Positions 37,401-49,400 of a stretch of 64,000 nt of DNA are shown here, piece after piece. Source of the DNA: Gnetum montanum (Eukaryota > Streptophyta > Gnetopsida > Gnetales > Gnetaceae); assembly GCA_015680685.1 (NCBI GenBank), contig MNCI01029388.1, forward strand, positions 349,202 to 413,201, given 5' to 3'. How positions within the stretch are numbered: the stretch's first letter is position 1; every line of letters begins with the position of its first letter. The translations under genes and the position numbers were made by a program. The notes under the pieces are model-generated. The model saw only the letters and a list, made by a program, of their open reading frames with translations. It did no database searches and had not been told where the DNA came from.

Positions 37401-40400
37401 GTTGGTGGAAAGGATGGGGTGGGCTGATCTGTTATCTTGGATTGAAGGTGAGCTTGATCTTGTAGATGGCTCTTTTTTTGCTAATTGGGAGGGGGAGGTG
37501 ACCACATTAGGGGAAGGCAGATTGTTCTTATGGAGCCAACACTATCGATGGCATTAGGGATTCCTGCTTTTGAGAGAGAGAGAGAGAGAGAGAGATTATT
37601 CCCTTAGTAGTGTGTAGTTTCAGACATGCTAAAGAGTTTTTTCAACAAGGGATTCTGAAGACAGTGAGTAGACATGTGCTTAAGTCCACATTGCCATGGA
37701 TTTGGTAGGAGGTGGTGGTTTTGATAAAAAAATTCTTGGTGTAATCAAGTAGCTCGGCCAGGCTTCTAGGCATTCATTTTGCTTTTTTATGTTGTGTGAG
37801 GCATGGACTGCATGTGAACATGCTGCAAATTTTCCTTGAATCACTACTACGGAAATGGCTAGGTAGACATCCTAGTCTTATCTTGGCGTTATGGAGGTCT
37901 GGGACACTGGTGTTTCCACATGAGTTGCAGACAAAGCCTATGATCATTTATTATAGGCGGTGTTTTTGTTTTGAGTTGGGGAGGTTGATGTTGGGGTTGG
38001 GGCAGAGGTGGAGACCTAGCTAGGGTCTATGGGAAGAGGTGACAACGAAGGAAGCTGGAATGTTAGAGGAGGTGTAGAGGAAAGGGCAAGAGGTTGATTT
38101 GATGGCTCAAGGCGAGGTCGAGGCCCTTGTACAGAGAGCCATGAAGGAGGCGGTTGTGTAGGCTCGTGTAGAGGAAAAGGTGGTTTGGGAGGCTTGATGG
38201 GTAGCATGAGAGGCTGATGTACGGCAAGCGGCAAATCTAGTTGCGTGCCAGCGAGCCAAATTGTAGGCTAAGATGAATAGGTGCAGACAACGGCAGGGGG
38301 AGTTGATCAAGGAGATTATGAGGGAAGAGCTGAGAATATAGATCCAACTAGAGCTTGAACATAAGGGGTTGTAGCGATAGACGAAGGATCAGGAATGTAG
38401 GTGGGTGAAGGACAATGGGGTCTTGGGGACCTTTCAACTGTAGTTGCAGTTGGATGAGACTTTGGTGGCTAATGCCTAGACTTGGATAGACTAGATGAGT
38501 GAGGTGGGGAGGCTAAACCATGAACAAGGTGATGGCTAGGCATTTCTTGGGCTTTTGAAGCTTTGGGTTGGGTGCTGGGAGATGGGATGTGGTTTGTGCG
38601 ATTGAGGTCTGCTGGTTTGGGTTGGGGGTCTTAGGTCAAGGGCAATGGGGGAAGTGGCATCTATTGTTGAGTCACGGGTATTACGTGCTTGCTAGCTGGG
38701 GGTGGGGAGCTAGGCTAGATTGTTTGGCCATTTTGGGGACTTTTGTTTAGGTGGGATTGGGGGTTGCACTTACGGTGATACAAATGTGCACAACATAGCC
38801 GAATACAATAGCAACTATGCACAAAGATATACTGCAAATAATCTCCTTGTTCATATTATTCAAACTGCATGAAGCAGAGTACAAACAAGAAGAAGCTAAG
38901 GAATGCTTGGAATGCAAGGAGCAGGAATGCTTTCAAGTGAGCAAAGAGCTTCAACTTGAGATTTCTCTGATCTTCAATGAATCTTGATGCCTCTTAGCTT
39001 TGCATACTGAGTCTTATGTAGGAGAGGAGATTGCCTCTTGAACATACCAAGTGCCTTCTAGCACACACCACACTATTAGATAGTGGAAGACATCATCATA
39101 TGATTCTGGATAACCACGAATCTTACTTTATAGTAGAGACTCACATGGCATTATTGTACATAGGACTGTTACTCTCCTTTTTCTTGTTCATAGTGGACAC
39201 ATTATGATGTTCAGCCATATGGATTCAGAAAGAGATCCACTATCAAATTCTTCAAAGCTCCAATAGGGTGAAGGAGGTTGACAATGATGAATAAGTCTAC
39301 TAGAGCCACCTTGGTCTCTAAACTGGATGATCCTGTGATCTAGGATTTCCAGACTCAGCATCCTTGGTTGTAGTTCTCTTTCTTAGAAGTATTGATAGAT
39401 GTCAGTAGCATTATTGGTGTAGACATCTTGGTAAAAGGCTTGTTGCCAGAAATTTTGCTAGTCTATCTTGTTGTTGACACAAGACATGAGATAATAGCTT
39501 GGGGTGGCACAACTAGCTAAATAATGCCATCCTCTGGCCTTCGCGCTTCCATAGAATAGGTAATCCCCATGGTGTTCATTCCTTCTTTGATGGAGATAAT
39601 TAGGATAATTAGGAGGATATACCCGAGGAGTGTGTCCAAAGTTTGACCACCATGTCCAAAACGCTTCATTTGGTCCATTACTAGATCCCCAAAGATTTAG
39701 ATCAATACAAAAGAAATGGTAGGGATTGGGTTGATAATAGGGCCATGATAGGAAATCATTATGATTAGGCCATTGAAGGGTAAATAATTCCAAATGTGTT
39801 CGGAGAAAGATGAAAGGTTTGGCACCTTGAGCTGTATCCTGGTGTGAAGATCTGAACCTATATTAGCATGCTCATGAAACCACCAAAAATTAGAAAATTG
39901 ATATTCATGTGACCCAAGGGTTTGAGTCATCTCTAGGGAGGACATGTATTGTTCTCTAGGTGCACATGCTCTAAGTCTTTTGGAAGAACGGATCATCCAA
40001 CCTTCGTTATTTAATAATTTTGTACAAAATAAACTTGAAACAACAGTAATTACATAGAGAGTTGGAACTCTCTAGTCAGAAAATTTGCTAAGCTATTTTT
40101 TCTACCATCTATGTATTCAGATGAAAAATCAAAATTAGCTAAATACAATGCCCTCCAAATTAGTCTTGTGTGAGCCACTTTGTTCAGAGCTTTTGAGCTT
40201 AAATATTTATCGAAATGCTTTAAATCACTCCTAATAATAAAATGAGTGTGCTGGAGAATTAATCTAAATTTTTCTACCCCTTTTACTATGGCAAGAAGTT
40301 CTTTATGCATGCTATGATAGTTGTTGAGTATCAGAGAACTTCCTAGATGCATACCTACATATTCTAACTACTCTATCTTTCTCCTCTTTGAGAGCAGCTC

Positions 40401-43400
40401 CCCAGAATTCATAAGATGCATTTGTTTCTAAGATTAAAATTCCATCAATTGGTAACTGCAATTTAGGCAAGTGTTTGCACTTATCTTTTAAATGTCAGAT
40501 TGTATCTGTATGCTTTTGTGTCCATGGTTGGGGGTTTTGGCTGAGCTGTTCATTTAACAATTTTCAGTCTCTAGCCAAATGTTCATAAAAACCTGACACA
40601 TAGTTTATGCAGCCTAAAAACCTTTGCAACTACATTTTGTCTCTCAACTCATCAAGGAACTTTTTGATGGATTCTAGGATGTGATTTTGTAAGGATATAG
40701 ATCCTTGAGATATTTCTAATCCTAAGAATTCTATGGTATCTTTTGCAATAAGCATCTTTGTAGGAGAGAGAACTAAACCATTCTTTTCTACAATATCATA
40801 AAACATACTTAGGTGTTCTAAGTGCTGTTGTGGATTCTTGCTCATAATTAAGATATCATCTATGTATACCATGATAAAGGGATCTAGCCCAAAGATCGCA
40901 TCCATTGTTTTTTGGAAAATGGAAGGAGCTATCTTAATGCCAAAGGGCAAGATAGTGCACTGATATAAACCACCAAGAATAGTAAAGGCAATTTTCCATC
41001 TATCCTGTTCTTCCACCTATATTTGCCAGAATCCAGTCTTCAAATCAAACTTAGAATAAACATGTGTGTGCAATAATCTTTAGAAAAGATCATCCTTACT
41101 AGGTATTGTATATTGCACAGATTTTATGAGCTCATTCAAAGGTTTGTAATTAACTACCAACCTTTTCTTTCCACGCACTTGTTCATTTGTTTTGTTGACA
41201 TAGAAGGCAGCACAAGCAAACATACTAGTACTAGGTTTAGTTAATCTCTTTTCTAATAGTCCCTGTATTTCGGTATCACATTCCTTTTTTAGAGAGGGAG
41301 GCATGCCTATATGATGTGCTTTTGCCTTTAGTTTTATGTCACCTCTTAATTCTCTATGACACCAATGTTCTTTTTTGTTCCTGAATATGGTAGGGTCATC
41401 ATGGGCCAATGTTTTTTTTTCTAATTTTCATCAAATTGATCTTTTCATTTTTCAACATTATTAATAACCCATGGTTTAGCATGTAGGGGAGTTTGAAACC
41501 TTTCTCTGTAGGTGTTATTTCTATAGAATTTATGACTAGCTAATAGGATATGATTTCTACCTATTGCATTTGGCTCTAACCTTTCTAAATTATCTGTCCC
41601 TAATAGTAAGTTATAGGGTTTAATATTAAGGCAGTATACTTCTATATGGATTAAGTTATTGTCTAAAGTCTTTATGGGTATTCTAGCTTGGTAATCTAAC
41701 GGAGCTTTCTGGGTGTTAAACATAACATATGTTTTTTTTTTCTTTCCTAGAAATGAGAAGGAATTATGCCCTATCTTGCTAGAGAGACTTTAACACCACT
41801 ATCTATAAGGGCATCTACAAGATAAGTTTTATACTCAGCGAACTTTATCATAAAGGTACATAGGGGTAGCATAGTTACTTTGATATTTTTATTAACTATG
41901 TTAACAGGCATTGCATTGTTCTCTTCTTGATATTTCTGCCTTTGGTAACTTTCTTCAATTTTCTCTAGCTCTTCTAATTCATTGGTAGCTCATTGTATGT
42001 ACTTGTGTAGTTAAGCTATTCTCTATTGTCTTATCATAGACTCATCTAGAGGAGTTACCTACTCTTGCATTTCTTCCTCCATTTGTTCTTCAAGAGTGTT
42101 TCTTGAATTTGACTTTCAACTTAAGGTGTCCTCGGATTCTATTGGTTGAGAATATGGATATTTCCATATTGTTGTACTAGATATCTTTGTTCTTCTAACT
42201 CCTGTGTCTTCTCTTTGATCCTTCTTTTTAGAGACATGATTTTACTGATATCATCTATTGTAGTCTCTTCTAACAGATATTCTAATTTTTCTAATTGTTT
42301 TCTTATTATATGATAGGTGGGATCATCCTTCGTTGGATCAAAGTCAGTTGTTCCAGGAGGTTGTTCTGAGGCTTGTGTTTCATCATCCAAGATGTATGTT
42401 GGTTTGGGGGTAACTATCCTATGTAAAGGTCTTTTACTACTGTGGTTGTTACGCCGATTCATGGCATAGTAAAATATGTTGGAATCATCACTATCACCTC
42501 CTTCCCCCTCAGAAAAAGAAGGTTTTGGCTCAGAGAGGGCATTGTCTGAATATTCATAAGATTCAATGTAAATATCACTGGGTTCAAATGGAGTAGAAGG
42601 ATCTAGAGTGTATTCATAGAGTTGCTTAGATAAATTGTAATGCTCTATGAAATTGGCTTGATGAGAATGTCTTTGCTTGTTAGGACATTGTTTGGCAAAG
42701 TGATTGCCTTTGCAAATAAAACATTTAATTTGTCCTCTTGGAAGTTTAGTTTTTCTACATTTAAACATTCCATGATATGAATACCAGCAATGGACAGTGA
42801 TGCCTAACGATTCGATTCTCTAGCGATCCCTTTTCCGCCATGTGCAACACATGAATCAATTGGGGTTGATTGCTGTGCAACCCTGCCTAATCATAAACCA
42901 CAAGTATTCAGCAGTCCTTGGTTGGTTGCCAGTTTGGCAGGGCCAACTACCATAAAAGATAAAGGTTAGCATGGTTAGGTTAGCATATTGAAGATTTGTT
43001 AATTCCATATTCTCTATCAACTACTCTATCTGTAGGTCTTTTTTTTTTATCTTGACTTGATGCATGGGAGCAAGACTATCCAAGATAGGCTGCCAATCAG
43101 GTGTTTGCGTTGTTATGGAATTGATCTTGGCTTTATCCATCTAGATATCCTTTTTCATTGATCTACTTATACATGCCCACCTGATCTTTGAAGTGCTTCT
43201 TTAGCCATTCTTGCTTTTTGGCCTCATTCTACCATGCGTTGATTTCCATAGTTGACTTTTGGCATGCCATGTCGACTTCTTTTATGGATAAGGATTTGTT
43301 TTCCTTGGTCAATTTTCTTATGTCAAGGTTGACTCGAGTGAACTGCTCTCTTAGTTGATGAATGCTTTCTTCTAGTACATTTTTCTGTTTTTCAATATCA

Positions 43401-46400
43401 GTCATCCTTATATTTTCTGGAACTATTTTCTTATTTTCTTCTTCTATTGTAGTTAATGCTTTGACATGGGCATACGTTTGAGTTTCTACTACTAAAGCAT
43501 TCCACACTGCCTTCTCTTTTTCCATCTTCATTTAGGCATACTTGGCCATTAGTTAACCCATTTGTTTGTTCCTAAATTGTTCCAACAAGTCGAGCACAAT
43601 ATACCATGCAGGGTTTTGCCTTTCTACTCTTAATACGGCCAATTCCACTTGTAGCATATGCATCTCGTTTTCAGCATGTTGTCCTCTGGTTTCAGCTATG
43701 ACAAACTTTTTCTCCTCAAATCTTTTTTGAATTTCCAAAAATAATAGATGAGCCAAGTTGGCCTAGAATTTTCCCATCAAAATTGCACTTTCTCTAGCAA
43801 CATAGGTGGGAATTCTGTTTAGCCTCTTCATTGGAATAAATGATATGTTCCAATTTTGAAGTAAATCTTTTCTATTGTAGACAATCCACTATATTCTTTC
43901 TTGCTTGTTCCATAGGCCCTTTATAACAATAGCTTCCTTGCCTCTATGTTAGACCTGGTAGAGATTTGGGCAATGTTGGCTATGACATTTGGAATGTTTA
44001 GTGCCTTGGCTATTGCTTCAACTGAATATGACATTGTGATCCCCTCTATCTTCACTGTAGCATCATCTTGCTTGTTTTTTTTTTTTTCGAAATTAGTACA
44101 CTTCTCCTAGGTACCATTTGCCATTACATGAGATTATGGGCCATACAGGAGAGGCTTGGAGTTGTTCATGACCATTTGCGGGGGCAGATTCTATGAATGG
44201 TCTAAAGTTCAATTCCACTATGATAGTGGACATGATAGACTTCTCTTGGATGGCCTGGGGAGACACTCATTGGAGAGTGTTAGGCATTGTCCTTGCTCAA
44301 GAGCAGGCAACACATCAACTTCTACCTTTAGGGATTCCCTTGTTGCAAGTGTTGGCTAATGGATGTTGTAGGATTGGGCCTCTTGCTCTGCAAGTGTAGT
44401 CTATTTTCCAGCTTGTCCTCTTCCTCTAGGTTTCTTTCCTCTTGGTTGTGATGGTCCTTCTACTATGGGTCTCTTGGGAGGCATCTATAATCATGATGAA
44501 TTCTTTAAGATTACCCTAGAATTTCATAAAGATATCTAAATTGTTCATAATCCTTTCTCAAATTCTTGGATTTTGATCAAAATTATTTCTTAATGTCAAC
44601 CTTACTTCTAATTGGGATTATAGAGTTAGAGAAATTTTGTAACTTGGATAAATCCTTTCTTAAGAAAAAGCCTTAATTGTAGAATCTTCTAATGTTTACA
44701 AACAATTTTATGCTTTAGAAAAATTGGATGTAATTTGCACAAACTACATGCAGTACTCTCCCCCATGACTAAGTTGACCATTTTGTGAGCAAAAAGAAAC
44801 GAAAATGGCTCAATTTAGAGTTACGGTGAGGAAGATATGACCTTTGGAAGTTTGAAGGTTAGAGAAACAACATGAACTCCCTATGTGTGACATGTGAGAG
44901 TGAAAACATTTGCTAACACCTCATGCACATATATAGATTTTTATTAGGAATACATCGTAGATATGATAGTGTGGATGTGATATCGCAAAGGCTCATAGAT
45001 CATATCTATGATATCACCGTGAAAAATATCAAGATTTTGTGCGATTTCTGATTGAAAATTTTGATAAATTGCATTGTCTAAAAGGTCTAGAGATGGTCCA
45101 AAGGATCCTTGATCATAGGTGATGCTCAGATTGTAAGAATTTGTCATTGAAAGTGTGTAAAAGGAGTTTGGGCAAGGTAAGTTGATTAAGTCTATAGGAG
45201 ATGGTTGGTCAAAATTGCCAGATATATGATTGAAGATGAGTATATAGGAAAATAACAATAATCGCATAAGCATTCTTGGAGGTACAAGATGATGTAGAAT
45301 TGGTCAATAGGTATGAAGCACAAGAGTTATACAAGTGGGTCCTTCCCAAAGCAGGCTCTAGTCCTTAGTGCTCTTGTATAACCATAAATATAAGTGTCCA
45401 TAGGCACTCAAGGAGTTGAAGTTTAAACATACATGTCTTCTAAAAACACACATGTTAGTATTGCCCCAATAAGAAAATAACACCAAATTATACAAAACCA
45501 TTAAGTTATGATTATGTTGGGTCGAGGCTTCTCCCGTCCAAAGATGCAAGGCATCATTGGGCCCTAACAAGCACTTGTTGAATCGGTGTTGAGGGTGGTT
45601 GTGGCTTCCCTAGCGGGGAGTAAGGTCAGCCAGTCGGATGCACTGGCAGTGAGGAAGAAATTGACGCAATTTGATATTAATTTGGGAGTGTAGAAGACCT
45701 TGAAGGAGGTGTATCATAGATGAGTGTCTATTTTTCGATGAAGATTCTTTCTTGGAATTGCAAGGGGCAGAGAACCCCTTACAAACAAAATACCCTGAAA
45801 ACAATTGTACAGAGCGAGGGATGTGATGTGGTGTGTTTGTAGGAGACGAAGTTGCAAGTGGTTTAGTGGCCATTGTTTCATTTTGCATACACACTTGTTT
45901 TTCACATTTGTTGTGGGTTGGTGTGAGGATCATGTTGACATTGTGAACTTTCAGCCCACAGTTGTACCCTTCTTCATGGTAAGTAATGCATGGAATTCTT
46001 TGCGTTTGTATGGCTCCATGCTTATCTTCCTTGGAAATTTCCAAGGACTAGTCTCTCAATCCTAGCTTAGCATTAATTGTACTAGGCCATACTCTCCCCA
46101 TAATGATAGGAAAGTCCTTGTCATTCTTCACATTGATCACCAGAAAATCTGCTGGGTAAGACCACCCATTGATAGTGGTTCCCACATCTTCTATCTGTCC
46201 CAAAGAAATGGTGATTGATTGATTTGCAAGCTCTAGTCTTATGTTGCACTTCTTTAATGGCTGTAGGTTCCATGCCTTGTATGTTTCTTAAGATATCAAG
46301 TTAACTCCAGAACCTGAGTCTAGTAGAACTTTTCATGGTGAATTTCCAGCAATTTGTATATAAAGTAGAGGACCTTCAGGATCTATTCTTTTCTTAGGAA

Positions 46401-49400
46401 GATTTCTTGCTTTGATCCAATTTGATACTATATTAGTTAGCATGAAAGTTGTAAGTTTTTAATTTGGTTGTTGTGGAAGCATGGTGATTGTAGGAGGATA
46501 TATCATAGGAGGAACATGGTTGGATGAAGTCCTTGCTCTACTAGCCTTTTTTGGACTTATCTTGAAGAAAGTATATTTCTTATATTTACCTTTAGTGTTG
46601 ATGGTATGATCCTCTCTCTATATATTCATTGCCCTAGTAACACTTTTCTCCTATGGTTGTGTTGGCGATTCTCCTTGCATGATTGGTAGCGATATTGGTG
46701 GTAAAGTGTTGGGATCTTGGAATGAGGAACCAATTATTGGTTGGGGTGTGTAAGAATTTGAATACACGCATGAGGTAGTGGATCTATGGTACTCTGGTGG
46801 ATAGTAGGGTGAGGAAGCATGGACAGAAGTGTTTCTAGGAGAGATTAGACATTGGACATAGTATCCATAGGAATCAAGTTGCCTATATGGATACTATTGC
46901 CTTGGTGGTAACATTCCCTATGCTTGTGGTTGTTGTCACTGTTACTAGTATTGCTCTTCCAGTTGAGGATAAGCCCCACTTGGATAGTACGATTGTTGGT
47001 AGGGCTATTGAAAATTACCTTGTGGATAAGGCAACTGTCCAGGCATTTGTTTCTTGACAAACTTTGGATTGAGTACATATGCTCTAGACTCTTGTAAGTG
47101 GGTTATAATAGGGCAACATCCCTTAGGTTGTTCATATTGGTACACTTTACATCCTTCGTCATCTTCTGAACTAGAGTCCATTATTTCCTCTACTGTAGTG
47201 ACTTTTCCTTTGTGCTTGTAGTTTTCACATCCATTGCCTTTTCTCTTTTTCTTGTCTTTGCTTTTGTTTACGGCTTGTTCAATCTTTTCTCTACTATCTT
47301 TAGTGTTATAGCGAATTTTTCATATAAAGAATCCCACGTTTTTTCTACCTTTGTTGCAATATCATTGACTGATTTCTAAATTGGAAGTCTTTTGTTGGAT
47401 TGTGTCTTCCAAGGTTTCTTCTCCTTGTAATTCACATATGCTTACATCTCTTTTTCTTATTGTTGGATATGTGTTATATTCTTCTATTGATTCCCTTTTC
47501 CTCAACTCTCCTTCATCTTTTGCCACTTGGTCTATGAGTTTTTGGATTCAATAAGCTGTCATTTCAGATAATTTGCCTTGGGCATATACTCTAAGGGTTC
47601 CTCTTGTGTTGTTTCTTCGCTTATCGATGATGTGTTGGAGTTATTCCCTTTGAGAAATCCCTCGCCTAAGCACCTATGTAGTAAGGAATAGTATATGCCC
47701 ATTGTTGCATCAAGGGATTCATGTGTTTGTTGTTTTCGTCCTTGGATTGGTTTTCTCAAATTTGACACTCTAGAATAGGTTTGATATTTGCCATTGAAGA
47801 GTTCTAGCATGGTGCTCCATTTTTGAATTGATTCTAGTTCTAAGGATCTATACAAGCTTTTTGCTTCCTTTATAAGAGTTCTAGGAAACAACTTCAATTT
47901 TTGCTAATCATTTTTTATATTTTGTAGGACACGGGCATCGTGGAAGGCTTGGAGATGGTGTTGTGGATCAACATTGTAGCCACCTTCGAATTTTGGAATG
48001 TTGTTCATGTCTAGTTGCTTGATGTGATTGTCCCTTACATGCATGGTAGGAATGTACACAACTTTCCTAATGTTAACCATGTTGTGAGTGGCCAATAGGG
48101 GTTCTTCATAATCTTTGGGTTCATAGGCTTTGTTGTAGTGATAATCCCTTCAATGCTCATGATGCTTTCTCTTCTCATGTCTGATTCTTTCTCCTCTTTC
48201 ATCATGGTTATCTTCCTCGTCATCAGAATGTCTTCTTCTATATGCATGTCTGTCATGGTCTCTTCTTCTTTCCCCATTATGATCCCTCAGTCTTTGTTCT
48301 TTCTTGCCATAATCTGTAGATGAATGTAAGGAAGAGGATGAAGGAGTTGGAGAATGGTGTTGGTTGGTTCTCCTTCTGTGACTCCTTGATTCATCTCCTT
48401 TGGATTTAGTGGAAGTCTTAGGCCTTGAATTCCTCCAAGTCTGGAGTCTTTCTTATTTCTTCTAAGTGTTTTTGCAAGAGGTGAATGCAATTTTATCTTA
48501 ATGAGATCTTCAATGCGAATTATTGGTGTTTGAATATGAGACCCATGTGTTTGATAAAATTTTTCAGTTTGGAATATAGCATCTTCTTTTTTTCTAGGAC
48601 AACTGTTTGAGGTGACTTCTTTCCTTTGTCATGTTCATACCTTGCCTCCATAATGACATCCCTTCTTGCTTGAGCTTCTATTGGCTAGTATGGCCTAGTC
48701 AGGTTTTTGGTGACTTGATAGCCTTCCTGCACATGGCCAAGGTTTGACCTCATAAGGGTTGCTTGAAGCATTGATGGTGCTTAATGTGCTAGTGGCAAGA
48801 TGATGTTGTCTTATCAATCTCTCCATCTGAGTTGTTCATCCTAGTGAAAAATAAACATAAAATCAGGATAATAAGGGTTTGTATGAGCATAGCGATTCTG
48901 GTTTGCATCAGTGCACTCCAATATTCTTCATTGTACTCCTTGTCATGACTTTCATTAAATTTAGTAGCATGTGAAGATTTTTCTTTAGTTGTCGAAGCCA
49001 TGTTAAGTGTTTGATGCTTAAATGTGTACTTTTCAGAAAATTATTCTAACTATGAAAAATATACTTTGTGATGCTTGATACAACGAACTTTGTAAAATCA
49101 ACTAGCTTGCAAACATTGACACATCCCCGACAACGATGCCAATAATGAGCGGTTGGGTATTTCAACACTCAACCATATAAGTCACAAGTGTTCTTGCGTG
49201 ACTATATTGTAATCCGTGGATGGACAATGCAAATGTACTAGTAGTTGATGTTCAATTTGTGATCATTATCTTCTTACTTAAAGTTAGTGAGGTGCAAATT
49301 ATATGGTTTAACTCTTATGAAGGTATATGATATATTGATGTTGTTCGGCTCAAATTACACTAAGTGCCAACATGATAAAAATGGATATAAATTCTATGTC

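Larger units (their letters stand above)
35514..38776 (+). mobile_element. L1-type LINE, copy L-B, 3' part
   Basis: It resumes the LINE interrupted at 30047: RT (35514-about 36400), RT thumb and connection (36543-36900), zf-RVT region (36990-37145), ORF2 tail (about 37150-37500), the conserved post-RT segment (37600-37990) and a charged helical tail (38000-38500). No poly(A) tail is seen; it fades out near 38776. Confidence 0.8.
39458..42768 (-). mobile_element. Endogenous caulimovirid-like (pararetrovirus) sequence, degenerate
   Basis: Minus-strand order: CCHC zinc knuckle region (42768-42139), protease region (about 41723-41445), reverse transcriptase (41409-40630), RNase H (40352-40050) and downstream frames of unknown function (39996-39458). 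RT and RNase H look caulimovirid rather than Ty3: FACAAFYVN followed by [14 protein letters not shown], and RSDLKHF in RNase H. No integrase follows, again unlike Ty3. Frames are broken by stops and frameshifts. Endogenous caulimovirids are known from gymnosperms; genus-level placement is not possible from sight. Confidence 0.75.

Noticed and set aside
38777-39457. Viral promoter for the pararetrovirus-like block
   Set aside because: Only weak TATA-like words were seen on the minus strand and no tRNA-Met primer site was found near the block.
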